A stretch of 64,000 nt of DNA, taken from assembly GCA_965228265.1 (NCBI GenBank), contig OZ245804.1:1178001-1242000 (forward strand). Direction: 5' to 3'. The DNA is from GCA-2732755 sp965228265 (GTDB taxonomy: Bacteria; Planctomycetota; Phycisphaerae; Phycisphaerales; UBA1924). The position numbers were made by a program, and so were the translations under genes. The notes under the pieces are model-generated. The model did not search any database. It was not told the origin of the DNA and worked only from the letters and a program-made list of their open reading frames with translations. This document shows positions 45,163-53,894 of the stretch, in pieces. Numbering within the stretch: the first letter of the stretch is position 1; each line of letters starts with the position of its first letter.

Positions 45163-46223
45163 TGGTCGGCGTTCCTATTGCTGAGGCTTGCGATGACCTT
45201 GGTCTGGAGCGAGCCCATCGCGAGTGATTCCAGTTCTTCGCGATTCACCCACCGCGTGTTCGGTGCCTTGCCGGCGCGTGAGGCGCGGTAGACCTCGACG
45301 TGGACGGATCGGTGTGTGGTCTCGAAGACGAAGGCATTGTCGCGGATGAGGTCCTTTGTTGCAACACCCAAACGGGCGGCGAGGGACTCAGCGGGGACGG
45401 GTGCATCGGCTTCGAGGCCCGGGACTTCCCACAATCCGCCCCACAGGCCGCCCTTTGGTCGTTGTGAAATCAGCAGCTGGGATTTCTTGTTATCCACGAT
45501 CGCGCAGGCCATGTAGAGGGGCTTCTTGGCATTGCGGGTCTTGGGCGCGGGGATCTCGTGCTGCTTGCCGAGTTGGCAGGCGCGGCAGTCGGCGCGGAGC
45601 GGGCAGGTCAGGCAGCTCGGCGATTTGGGTGTGCAGACGAGGGCGCCCAGTTCCATGAGGGCCTCGTTGAACGCGGCGGGGCTGACGGCTTTGGCGCGGG
45701 AGCGGGCGGCAGCTTGCACGAGTTCTTCGGCTCGTTGCCAGCACCAGTCGCGGGTCTCGGGGTCGCCCGCTCGCAGGGGTTGGCCCTCGATTCGGAGCAG
45801 GACGCGTTCGACGTTGCCGTCGACGATGGGGGCGGGCTCGTTGTGGACGATCGAGGCGATCGCGCCGGCGGTGTAGCGCCCGATGCCCTTGAGGGACATG
45901 AGATCGTCGACGGAGGTGGGCAGCTCGCCGAAACGGGCGCTGGCTTCCTGCGCGCAGTGGTGGAGGCTCCGAGCCCGGCGGTAGTACCCGAGGCCGGACC
46001 ACATCGCCAGGACGTCGTCCTCCTCGGCGGCGGCGAGGGCGTCCAGTGTGGGGAAGCGTTCGAGGAAGGGGTCGAACTTCTCGAGCACGCGGGAGACCTG
46101 TGTCTGCTGGAGCATGAACTCGCTGACGAGGGAGCGGTAGGGGTCTCTTTGGCCCGCGTTGTCGGTCTGGCGCCAGGGCAGGTCCCGCGCGGCGAGGGCG
46201 AACCATCGGCAGAGATCGCGCAC
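45159..46223 (-). CDS. mutY: Adenine DNA glycosylase
   Basis: Removes A mispaired with 8-oxoguanine. The 354-residue protein has the catalytic Glu35 in EFMLQQTQV, the helix-hairpin-helix LKGIGRYTAGA with Asp135 in PIVDGNVER, the iron-sulfur cysteines Cys197, Cys204, Cys207 and Cys213 (CX6CX2CX5C), and a C-terminal NUDIX-like domain (about 225-350, SQRPKGGLWGGLWEVPG). The GTG at 46223 begins 28 bases after the Nfu-domain stop and fits the family start; an ATG at 46310 would overlap that gene. Leads a minus-strand unit with the pseudopilin-like gene. Confidence 0.93.
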   Translation of the reverse strand: MRDLCRWFALAARDLPWRQTDNAGQRDPYRSLVSEFMLQQTQVSRVLEKFDPFLERFPTLDALAAAEEDDVLAMWSGLGYYRRARSLHHCAQEASARFGELPTSVDDLMSLKGIGRYTAGAIASIVHNEPAPIVDGNVERVLLRIEGQPLRAGDPETRDWCWQRAEELVQAAARSRAKAVSPAAFNEALMELGALVCTPKSPSCLTCPLRADCRACQLGKQHEIPAPKTRNAKKPLYMACAIVDNKKSQLLISQRPKGGLWGGLWEVPGLEADAPVPAESLAARLGVATKDLIRDNAFVFETTHRSVHVEVYRASRAGKAPNTRWVNREELESLAMGSLQTKVIASLSNRNADQ

Positions 46224-46251
46224 GAGCCGGTTGTCTCGCCGGGGGTCTGGG

Positions 46252-46515
46252 TCAGTCGAGGCCCGCGAGGACTTCTTCGACGATCGGCTTGATGTCTTTC
46301 CAGTCGGCATCGGGCTCTTTGTTGATGGAGATCCAGTCGGTGTTGATGAGGACGGCCCGGAGGCGGGCGCGGGCGAACATGGGGCCGGCGATCGGGTCGC
46401 CCTCGGCCTGGCTCTTGCCGATGAACGACTTGGGTCGGTCGCTGATCGCGCGGTCGAGCAGGCACTTGAGCGCGTCGGGGTTGGGGGTGGATTCGTATCG
46501 CCTGACCTTGGCCAT
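46252..46515 (-). CDS. Stand-alone Nfu/NifU N-terminal-domain protein
   Basis: An 87-residue protein that is entirely the Nfu N-terminal domain (STPNPDALKCLLDR start, MFARARLRAVLINTDWISI middle, EVLAGLD end). The CXXC-bearing iron-sulfur scaffold domain that normally follows is absent, so it cannot hold a cluster by itself. In other organisms this domain may contact client proteins. Just upstream of mutY, an iron-sulfur enzyme, on the same strand with a 28-base gap. ATG at 46515. It is divergent from cdaA. Confidence 0.83.
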   Translation of the reverse strand: MAKVRRYESTPNPDALKCLLDRAISDRPKSFIGKSQAEGDPIAGPMFARARLRAVLINTDWISINKEPDADWKDIKPIVEEVLAGLD

Positions 46516-46576
46516 GGGTCATTGTTGGCAGGCGGCGGGATCGGCGAACGTGGCTGGCCCGACGTAGACTCATTGC

Positions 46577-47518
46577 ATGGACTTCCTGAGCCGGATCTCG
46601 GGCCTCTTGGATCGCATCGGGACCTACCCGTGGTGGGAGGTTCTGATCGAGGTGGCGATCATCTGGCTGGTGGTCTACTTCGTGTTCCGCTTCGTGCAGG
46701 GCACCAGGGCCGCCGGGGCGCTCAAGGGCATTCTGGTGCTGTTCGTCGTGGTGACGCTCATCGCCCGCATCCTGTCGGGCGATGCGTTCGGTCGGCTGGC
46801 GTTCCTGTATGACCGGCTGCTGGGCGTGGTGGCGATCGCGCTGGTGGTCATCTTCCAGCCCGAGCTTCGTCGGGCGGTCATCAGGCTGGGCGAGTCGCCC
46901 TTCTTCAAGCAGTCGCCCAAGGACATCGGCAACATCGTTGACCAGATGGCCGAGGCCTGCGGCTATCTCTCCAAGGCCAAGTTCGGCGCGATCATTGTGC
47001 TCGAGCGGCAGGTCCAACTCGAGGGCTTGACCGAGGGCGGCACGCTCATCAAGGCCGAGCTGAGTGCGCGACTCCTGCAGACGATCTTTCATCCGGGCAC
47101 GGCGCTGCATGATCTGGCGGTGATCGTGCGGGGCAAGGTGATCCACGCGGCGGGCGTGCAGTTGCCGCTGGCCGACCCCGAGGACATGCCCGATCCGAGT
47201 CTGGGTTCGCGGCACAGGGCGGGTGTTGGCATCAGCAAGGAGTGTGATGCACTCGTCATCATCGTCAGCGAGGAGTCTGGGCTGATCCGCCTGGCCGAGC
47301 GCGGCAAGCTGAGTCCGGGTTTCCCGGCAGGGGCGTTCAAGGCGCAGCTGCGGGCCAGGCTCGAGCGGAACCCGGTGCTGTCGGAGGATGTTTCCGCGGA
47401 GGACGAGGCCGAGCAGACGCGTGCGCTCGAGGGGACGATCAGCGATGATCCCGATGAGCAGACCGCCAGCGAGCGCAAGAGCGAGGCGACGTCGGCCGGC
47501 GAGGAGGGGCGCTCATGA
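46577..47518 (+). CDS. cdaA: Diadenylate cyclase, CdaA type, with altered DGA motif
   Basis: Makes cyclic-di-AMP from two ATP at the membrane. The 313-residue protein has three N-terminal spans (about 20-95), the family motif FQPELRRAVIRLG, and a DAC domain (about 105-265). The second active-site motif is intact (GSRHRAGVGIS, Arg212-His213-Arg214). The first, usually LHDGAVII, here reads LHDLAVIV (Asp179, Leu180, Ala181): the Gly of DGA is Leu. A 45-residue acidic tail follows. Its stop overlaps the start of the YbbR-type gene, as in classic cdaA-cdaR operons. ATG at 46577. Confidence 0.9.
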   Translation: MDFLSRISGLLDRIGTYPWWEVLIEVAIIWLVVYFVFRFVQGTRAAGALKGILVLFVVVTLIARILSGDAFGRLAFLYDRLLGVVAIALVVIFQPELRRAVIRLGESPFFKQSPKDIGNIVDQMAEACGYLSKAKFGAIIVLERQVQLEGLTEGGTLIKAELSARLLQTIFHPGTALHDLAVIVRGKVIHAAGVQLPLADPEDMPDPSLGSRHRAGVGISKECDALVIIVSEESGLIRLAERGKLSPGFPAGAFKAQLRARLERNPVLSEDVSAEDEAEQTRALEGTISDDPDEQTASERKSEATSAGEEGRS

Positions 47519-48558
47519 CACCCGACACAGCCAAGCCCGGTGCGCTTGCGGTCATCCGGACAGTGATCGTCGTGACACTCGTGAGCGTCCTGATCTGGAT
47601 CGTCGCCGAGGGCGAGAGTGTCAGCCGCGAGCGGGTCGAGACGACCGTACGTCTGGTGGACGGCGAGGCGGGGCTGGTCATTCGGCCCCTGGACCCAACG
47701 CAGTGGACGGGCCGCGTGGTCGTGGCGCTCGAGGGGTCGACGAGCGAGGTGTCGAGTCTGCGCGATCGCTTGCGCGATGTGCTCATGTTCCGCCCGGGCG
47801 ATCCGGGCGTGCCCACCGAGCCCGGTCGGCACGAGCTGGATCTGGCTGAGGTGTTCCGGCAGAGCCGGCTCTTCGAGGGGACGGGTGTCTCGCTGACCAC
47901 GGTCGAGCCCGAGTCGGTCGGGGTGATGATCGACAGCGTCACGTGGCAGAACATGGATGTGCGGGTAGAGGTGCCGGACGCGGCATCGGCCTCGTCGCCC
48001 GTCGCGGATCCGCGGCGTGTGCGCGTGCAGGTGCCCTCGCTGCTGGCGGACCGCTTCGCGGGGATGCAGACGCTGACGGCGCAGCTGAGCGCGGATCAGA
48101 TCTCGCGTCTTGAGGTCGGGCGGCGCAATGTGATCGAGGATGTGCCGCTGGAGCTCCCGCCGGATATCGCCGCGCACCCGTTCGTGCGGCTCGACCCGGA
48201 TCGTGTGAACGTGACGGTGACGCTCGAGAGCCGGCAGGACTCGGTGACGCTGCCCAACGTGCCGGTGCAGGTGCGCGGGCCGGCGTTCGAGTCGGAGAAG
48301 TGGATCGTCGCGGTGAACCCCGAGGACCATCTGTTGGAGAACGTGACGGTGACGGGCCCGAGCGAGCTGATCGAAGAGATCCGCTCGGGGCGTCTGACGA
48401 TCTTCGCGACGGTGGTGCTGACACTGGGCGACCGGGATGCGCGGATCACGCAGAAGGAAGCGCGGTTCAGCGATCTTCCGACGCCGCTGACGTTCGAGGC
48501 CCCGAGCACGACGGTTCGGCTCTCGATCCGGCCGGTGGGCGAAGCCGGGACGCCCTGA
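47515..48558 (+). CDS. cdaR: YbbR-domain protein, CdaA regulator type
   Basis: A 347-residue bitopic protein: one span at about 14-32 (VIRTVIVVTLVSVLIWIVAEG) and an extracytoplasmic part with YbbR-like beta repeats (RVNVTVTLESRQDSVTLPNVPVQVRG region). CdaR binds CdaA and modulates cyclic-di-AMP output in Firmicutes. ATG 47515 overlaps the cdaA stop (ATGA), so the pair is co-translated. glmM, the third gene of the usual cluster, is not next; a secreted protein follows. Confidence 0.83.
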   Translation: MTPDTAKPGALAVIRTVIVVTLVSVLIWIVAEGESVSRERVETTVRLVDGEAGLVIRPLDPTQWTGRVVVALEGSTSEVSSLRDRLRDVLMFRPGDPGVPTEPGRHELDLAEVFRQSRLFEGTGVSLTTVEPESVGVMIDSVTWQNMDVRVEVPDAASASSPVADPRRVRVQVPSLLADRFAGMQTLTAQLSADQISRLEVGRRNVIEDVPLELPPDIAAHPFVRLDPDRVNVTVTLESRQDSVTLPNVPVQVRGPAFESEKWIVAVNPEDHLLENVTVTGPSELIEEIRSGRLTIFATVVLTLGDRDARITQKEARFSDLPTPLTFEAPSTTVRLSIRPVGEAGTP

Positions 48559-48675
48559 TCGGGCGAGGTTTCTCGCGGCACTGAATGATTTCATGACAAA
48601 ACGGGAACCGGATCACCACTCGTGAGTCCAATGCAGGAGCCGTCGGTTCCGGCGGGGGATTTGCGGAGGGTTGTG

Positions 48676-50745
48676 ATGCGATCACCAGTGGCTGTAGTAG
48701 TGTCTTGGCTGATTTCTGCTCTCGCCGCCTTCGGCTTGCGGGCGCAGAGCGTAGGGGTTGTGTGTGCGTATGAGGCCAACCTTGGTGTATATCGATATGA
48801 AGGACGTTCCGAGTCAGTCACTGTTGAGGGCGACTACGCCTACATCGCACGGCACCAGTTGGGTTTGCTGATCCTTGATATCCGAGACCCGTTGAACCCG
48901 GTGCAGGCAGGTGCCGTCAGCTTGGATATTGGGGATTCTTTCTTTGATATCAGAGTTGAGCGAGACATCGCGTATGTTGCCGCGGGCAGGCGTGGGATGC
49001 ATATCTACGACGTGTCAAACCCAAGCGAACCCAGGCTGTTGTCAGAGTACCAGCCAGTCGGGGGCGGGTCTGTCAGATCAGTCGAAGTTCAAGATGGTTT
49101 TGCGTATCTGGCTTGTGATGAGCAGGCCCTTGAGATCGTTGAGGTTCAGGATCCGGGACGCCCTGTGTTTGTCTCTGAGTTCGCGTATCGGGGTGCTGTA
49201 CGGAGTTTGGCATTGTCCGGTTCCACGCTATGTCTGTGTGTGGGTGAGCTTGGGGTTGAACTCGTTGATGTTTCCGATCCGCATCACCCGCGTTTGCTCT
49301 CGACAGATTCGGTTGGGTATTGGGGTGCATCGCGAGCTGCGTTTAGTGGAGATGTGCTGTTGATTGCGGATAGTCACAATGGGATGAGGATACTCGATGT
49401 GTCCGATCCGTTGCAGCCAGCCTTGTTCAGCATGGTCGATCCGGGGTTTGTTGGAGATGTACAGGCTGTTGGGTCAAGAGCGTATGTGGTAGCGTCTGAT
49501 CGACTCGTTGTTTACGACATTCAAAATCCGTCAGAGCCTGTCGAGATTGGTGTGAATGAGTTGCATCGAGGTGTAGATCGTGTATGCATTCGAGATGGAT
49601 TGGGTTATCTTGTTGGCGGTGCTGGTGATGGCATGCGCATAGTGAACATTGCTGATCTTAAGTCGAGTTCGCTGATTTCAACACTCGGCGGGTCGGGAAA
49701 CCTATGGCGACCAAGTGCGGTAGTGGCATCGGAAGGTATGGCCTATGTTGCATGGACTGCCGGAGTTCGTGTTGTAGATGTAACTGAGCCTAAAGAACCA
49801 GTTGTCATCTCACACTTTCGCGCGAGCGACACGGTGGCCGACAGTATTCGTGATTGCGCGGTTGCCGATACTCTGCTCTACCTTGCCATGAGCCAAAATG
49901 GTCTGACGATTGTCGACGTATCAGATCCGGCTGTTCCCGTGATCGTGGGTAGGTGTGACATCGGGGCGAATTCTTACGGCGTTGAAGTGGTGGGTACTAC
50001 AGCATTTCTATGTAACATTGATACAGGACTTTGGGCGATAGACGCATCAAATCCACGTGATCCAATTGTCGTGGATCGTTACGCGGAAAATACAACGATC
50101 TTTGCGGCTTCTGCACACGGCGGCTACTTGCTTGTGCCCGAAGTCGACTCCTCGACGCTCAGCATTCTTGATATCAGCCAGCTCGGCAATCTACGCCGAA
50201 TCGGTGAAGTCGAACTGCCGAGTGTGGCTGGCAGAGCGGTGGTGCATGATAACTATGCCTACATGCCAGCAGGGATCGATCAGGGCATACATGTCATAGA
50301 CATAAGTGATCCGGCTCATCCGTTGTTTGTCGGAACGATCAATGAAGGTGATCGTGTGCACAGGCTGGTTGTCCGAGGAGACAGGATGTATGCAGCGGAT
50401 TCGTACGAGGGGTTGCGTGTATTTGACCTTGCGGACCCTGTTCGGCCGCGTCAGATCGGTGTGTACGGGAGGAACTGGTCAGTCGAGTACGTTGATCTGG
50501 TCGGTGAGTACGCTGTCATAGGCGATAGTAATTTCGGGATAGACATCATCAACATCTCGGAAGATTGCAAAGTGCATTGCCTCCCCGACACCAACAACGA
50601 CGGCTCTCTCTCCCCAGCCGATTTCTCGGCATGGGTTGCTGCTTTCAATAGCGGTGCGTCAGCGTGCGATCAGAACGGCGACGGCTCCTGCACGCCCGCG
50701 GATTTCAGCTCGTGGGTCGCCAACTACAACGTGGGCTGCGACTGA
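48676..50745 (+). CDS. Exported LVIVD-repeat beta-propeller with dockerin-like tail
   Basis: A 689-residue exported protein. Signal peptide MRSPVAVVVSWLISALAAFGLRA. The body holds about 14 LVIVD repeats, each ending in a phrase like GLLILDIRDPLNP or GIHVIDISDPAHP; 14 blades would make two seven-bladed propellers. The last 55 residues (bases 50578-50742) are the paired EF-hand-like tail, DTNNDGSLSPADFSAWV and DQNGDGSCTPADFSSWV, ending NVGCD with one residue after Gly-Cys. GGAGGG lies 6 bases before ATG 48676. Base composition is AT-richer than cdaA-cdaR. Confidence 0.87.
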   Translation: MRSPVAVVVSWLISALAAFGLRAQSVGVVCAYEANLGVYRYEGRSESVTVEGDYAYIARHQLGLLILDIRDPLNPVQAGAVSLDIGDSFFDIRVERDIAYVAAGRRGMHIYDVSNPSEPRLLSEYQPVGGGSVRSVEVQDGFAYLACDEQALEIVEVQDPGRPVFVSEFAYRGAVRSLALSGSTLCLCVGELGVELVDVSDPHHPRLLSTDSVGYWGASRAAFSGDVLLIADSHNGMRILDVSDPLQPALFSMVDPGFVGDVQAVGSRAYVVASDRLVVYDIQNPSEPVEIGVNELHRGVDRVCIRDGLGYLVGGAGDGMRIVNIADLKSSSLISTLGGSGNLWRPSAVVASEGMAYVAWTAGVRVVDVTEPKEPVVISHFRASDTVADSIRDCAVADTLLYLAMSQNGLTIVDVSDPAVPVIVGRCDIGANSYGVEVVGTTAFLCNIDTGLWAIDASNPRDPIVVDRYAENTTIFAASAHGGYLLVPEVDSSTLSILDISQLGNLRRIGEVELPSVAGRAVVHDNYAYMPAGIDQGIHVIDISDPAHPLFVGTINEGDRVHRLVVRGDRMYAADSYEGLRVFDLADPVRPRQIGVYGRNWSVEYVDLVGEYAVIGDSNFGIDIINISEDCKVHCLPDTNNDGSLSPADFSAWVAAFNSGASACDQNGDGSCTPADFSSWVANYNVGCD

Positions 50746-50866
50746 GAGGCGAGGCCCGCGTGTCGTGGGTGCGCCGCCTTTGCGGATGTCTCTGTGAACG
50801 GGTCAGCCGGACCCGGACACACGAGACACACGGGCATCTGGCCCTTTCAAGCAAAGGTGGTGGATC

Positions 50867-52255
50867 ATGAGAAAGCACGCATTGACAGCATTGGCGCTCG
50901 TCGCCGCTTCGGGCGCTTCGGCGCAGACCTTCAGCCTCGATGACAACCCCTCGGCGCCGTTGACCTCGACGTTCTACGGCATCGGATTCTCGGCGGAAGA
51001 CCCGTTCGGTCTCTTTCTGCCGGCTGTTGCCGCGGGACGGATCGGGCCTTCGCCCTCACTGATCACGGTTTCGGGTGTGGGGTATGTCGATGCCGACCTG
51101 CTCACGGTGGACCCGTCGATCCCGGCTGAGCCGATTCTCGACATGGCTTCGCCCGGCGGGAAGTACCTCGACGCGGTGAGCCAGGATCACGACATCTATC
51201 ACCCCGAGGTTTCGCGGGAGATGAACATCCGGTTCAGCGTGGACCGTGCGACGCGTGGGCTGCCCGGCACGCCGCTGGCGAGCGAGTTCGCAAACGATCA
51301 GCACCCGGGGGATATCTACATCTCCGAGCGCCTCTACCGGAACCCCGGTTTCTTTGTGGGCACGCTCGGGGCGGGGCCCTTCGCGGGTGTCCTGCCGACG
51401 GCGGCGCCCGCGGCGGGCTCGCATCGGCTCGAGATCGACGAGAGCGAGCTGCGCCTGACACCCGGTCTCGGCCCGGGCACCTTCATCGGGCCGGGGCTGC
51501 CTGCGCCGATGATCGCACCCGGTCGGCACGATAACGTCGACGCGTTCAACATCCTCCCCGACCCGATGATGGACATCGACGGCGACGGCAAGAACGACCG
51601 CGACAGCTACTTCAGCATCCCGCCGACCGAGGCGCTGGCTTCGGGTTTCTCGGCTGCGGATCTCTTTGCCATCCCCAAGGGCACGGGGTCGGGTGTCACG
51701 CCTCCGTGGGCGCCGGCTCCGATGATGGGGCTCGACATGCTCGGCATGCCTCCCAACCCCGAACTTCAGGAGCAGCGCGACGATATCGACGGGCTCGTGG
51801 TCTGGGATCTTGGCGAACTGAATCCCGACCAGGCCTTCGCCGAGCCGATGCATGATTATGCGATCTTCTCGCTCAGCGAACGCTCGGCCAGCCTCGATGC
51901 GCTCCGCAGCATGGGCTTCCCGGTCGACGGCTCGACGATCTTCTTCACCGACTTCTCGGGCGCGTTTGCGATCTATCTCTACGGCTCGCAGGTCGGCATC
52001 GAAGACTGGGCCTTCGGGGACCAGCAGTTCTCGAACCTCGATGCCCTTGAGATCTGCGCCGAGATCACCCAGCCCTGCGATCCGTGCCTCTTGGCGGACG
52101 TGAACATGGACGGAGCTGTGACGGCTGCCGACTTCAGTGCCTGGGTGACGGCCTTCAACAACGGCGACCCGAAGGCCGACCAGAACTGCGACGGCGTCGT
52201 AAGCCCGGCGGACTTCAGCGCCTGGGTGGCGAATTACAACGCCTGCACGCCGTAA
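50867..52255 (+). CDS. Exported protein with dockerin-like tail, variant ending
   Basis: A 462-residue exported protein. Signal peptide MRKHALTALALVAASGASAQ. The body is unknown; an aspartate-rich calcium-type loop, DIDGDGKNDRDSY, is at about 237-249. The C-terminal 56 residues (bases 52085-52252) are the paired EF-hand-like tail (DVNMDGAVTAADFSAWV, DQNCDGVVSPADFSAWV), but it ends NACTP rather than Gly-Cys: the Cys is kept but the Gly is Ala and two residues follow. A good candidate to test whether the last two residues matter. Confidence 0.85.
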   Translation: MRKHALTALALVAASGASAQTFSLDDNPSAPLTSTFYGIGFSAEDPFGLFLPAVAAGRIGPSPSLITVSGVGYVDADLLTVDPSIPAEPILDMASPGGKYLDAVSQDHDIYHPEVSREMNIRFSVDRATRGLPGTPLASEFANDQHPGDIYISERLYRNPGFFVGTLGAGPFAGVLPTAAPAAGSHRLEIDESELRLTPGLGPGTFIGPGLPAPMIAPGRHDNVDAFNILPDPMMDIDGDGKNDRDSYFSIPPTEALASGFSAADLFAIPKGTGSGVTPPWAPAPMMGLDMLGMPPNPELQEQRDDIDGLVVWDLGELNPDQAFAEPMHDYAIFSLSERSASLDALRSMGFPVDGSTIFFTDFSGAFAIYLYGSQVGIEDWAFGDQQFSNLDALEICAEITQPCDPCLLADVNMDGAVTAADFSAWVTAFNNGDPKADQNCDGVVSPADFSAWVANYNACTP

Positions 52256-52276
52256 CAGAACACATCTGAAAGCTTG

Positions 52277-52311
52277 CCCCGCGGCGCACATGCGTCGCGG
52301 GGTTGGTTATT
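52277..52311 (+). terminator. Terminator-like hairpin after the exported protein gene
   Basis: CCCCGCG (52277-52283) pairs with CGCGGGG (52296-52302), with CGCA/TGCG as an inner stem, followed by TTGGTTATT. It lies 21 bases after the stop and overlaps the end of the convergent gene. Confidence 0.65.
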
Positions 52312-53824
52312 CCCGGCTAGCTGGGGCACTCTTGCTCAGCTCTTGACGAACGTTCGCAACCAGATCGGAGTTCCATATCCCAGTATCGGTCTGACGGAGT
52401 GTCCGGATCCTATCAATGCCGATGTCATAGGGCCTGTCGATTTGATAGCCCGGAATGGTCATGATTTTCGCCGGTGTAATCCAGAACCAGAATCCATCAG
52501 GGAGCTTGGGATCTTTCCTCGGCGGCTCCTCGCGCGAAAGCACTCGAAAGTCTTTCAGCACTACCTGAGGATCTTTAAGACTCGTTTTCGGGAAGGTCTG
52601 TACGATCCAGTCTTCTGCGTTTCCGGGTGAGGCATCCAAAGACTGCCGCAGTATCGCCCATGTGAATGAGGTGTAGGCGGTATGTTCCAAGGAATTTACA
52701 TTCAGTATCTGATCATGTGGAATGACCACGATCATGGCTCGCCAATTGTTGGTTTCGAGCTCGATGACCTTGGTGAGGTCGAACGCATAGGGGGACAGGC
52801 GAGACTCCTCGGGCGGGATAAGAAACGATAGTTCTACTGTACGTCTTAGGTTGTATACCGTGGAATAGAGCGGGTCGAATGTTCGCCAAAACGTTAAGCC
52901 TGCTGCTGTAGCGACAGAAGCGATTATCCAAGTAATTGTGAATACAAAGCACCAAAGAAATGGGCGCAACGCACGGCGCTGCCTCGTGCATGGCAAATTA
53001 CCGCACTCAGGGCAGCGAGCCAGCGTTGCGAGAGGGTATCGGCATTTGTGGCAGGGGAGATAGTCCTTGCGTTCAGCACCCGTGATAATGCGACGAGAAG
53101 AAGCGACGAGAGCGAACAGGGCGGCGAGCATCTCTAAACCGATGAAAATTACGAGGAAAAGCACTGTGTCTGTCGGTAATAGAAAGAGGTCGGTCGGAGC
53201 GAACTCGGTCTGACTCATACGGCCCGCCGCGACGCATCGCCATGTGAGTAGCATTGCGAGTGGGATCGTGACGAATGTGAATGCCCGGTAGATACGAGCA
53301 GCTCGGATTTGGATTGCTCTTTCGGCTCGTTTTGGTAAAACGTCCCATGTGATAAATGGATCTGTACGGCGCCACACCGCGTAAACGAATGAATACGAAA
53401 GTACAAAAGCAATCATCAAGCCGCTTAAGTAGAATGTGGTTGTAACCATCATCGCTAGGTTGATAACCGATGGACGGATGATGTGTAAACCATTACTGGT
53501 ATGAATAGTGTGCGATCTCAGTCTGGGTATGAGCTTCTCTACCTGGGCGAGCTCTTGGCTGAGATCCAGATCCGTGGATGAGGTGACGGTCGAAAGCTGT
53601 CTGTAAACAGGCCAGAGAATGGCCCATCGCCAAACATGGGTACGATGCTCCAAGTCGCGGTTGTCACTGTGTGTGTATGTATGCCTTATAAAGGCGTTGA
53701 TGCCGGTGCACGTGGCATGATGTTGGCATGTGGTAAAGATCATTGTGCTTGTCGTCGCCACAGCAAAAAGAACAATGTAATAGATGTATCGATGGGTAAT
53801 TGGTGATATCCGTGGAGTAGTCAT
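52307..53824 (-). CDS. Multi-span membrane protein with a zinc ribbon
   Basis: A 505-residue membrane protein. Hydrophobic spans at about 13-30, 120-145, 180-200, 215-240 and 285-310. A cytoplasmic zinc ribbon, CHKCRYPL at about 258 and CPECG at about 271, is the short motif seen in many Phycisphaerae membrane proteins. The C-terminal 200 residues are soluble, probably outside the membrane. No family name is available to me. GC content is low (close to half), unlike its neighbours, which suggests foreign origin or relaxed constraint. ATG at 53824; no clear ribosome site. Confidence 0.78.
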   Translation of the reverse strand: MTTPRISPITHRYIYYIVLFAVATTSTMIFTTCQHHATCTGINAFIRHTYTHSDNRDLEHRTHVWRWAILWPVYRQLSTVTSSTDLDLSQELAQVEKLIPRLRSHTIHTSNGLHIIRPSVINLAMMVTTTFYLSGLMIAFVLSYSFVYAVWRRTDPFITWDVLPKRAERAIQIRAARIYRAFTFVTIPLAMLLTWRCVAAGRMSQTEFAPTDLFLLPTDTVLFLVIFIGLEMLAALFALVASSRRIITGAERKDYLPCHKCRYPLATLARCPECGNLPCTRQRRALRPFLWCFVFTITWIIASVATAAGLTFWRTFDPLYSTVYNLRRTVELSFLIPPEESRLSPYAFDLTKVIELETNNWRAMIVVIPHDQILNVNSLEHTAYTSFTWAILRQSLDASPGNAEDWIVQTFPKTSLKDPQVVLKDFRVLSREEPPRKDPKLPDGFWFWITPAKIMTIPGYQIDRPYDIGIDRIRTLRQTDTGIWNSDLVANVRQELSKSAPASRE

Positions 53825-53839
53825 CGGCAGTATCTTCTG

Positions 53840-53874
53840 AAAAACTCTTTCATGGCTCGGAAGCCATGAAAGAG
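53840..53874 (-). terminator. Perfect 13-bp intrinsic terminator
   Basis: On the minus strand CTCTTTCATGGCT pairs with AGCCATGAAAGAG around a 4-base loop (stems 53862-53874 and 53845-53857) and is followed by TTTTTC (53840-53844). It lies 21 bases after the minus-strand exported-protein stop and 16 bases before the next gene start, so it separates the two genes. Confidence 0.88.
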
Positions 53875-53894
53875 CAGAGCGCTGTGCGCGTGAG

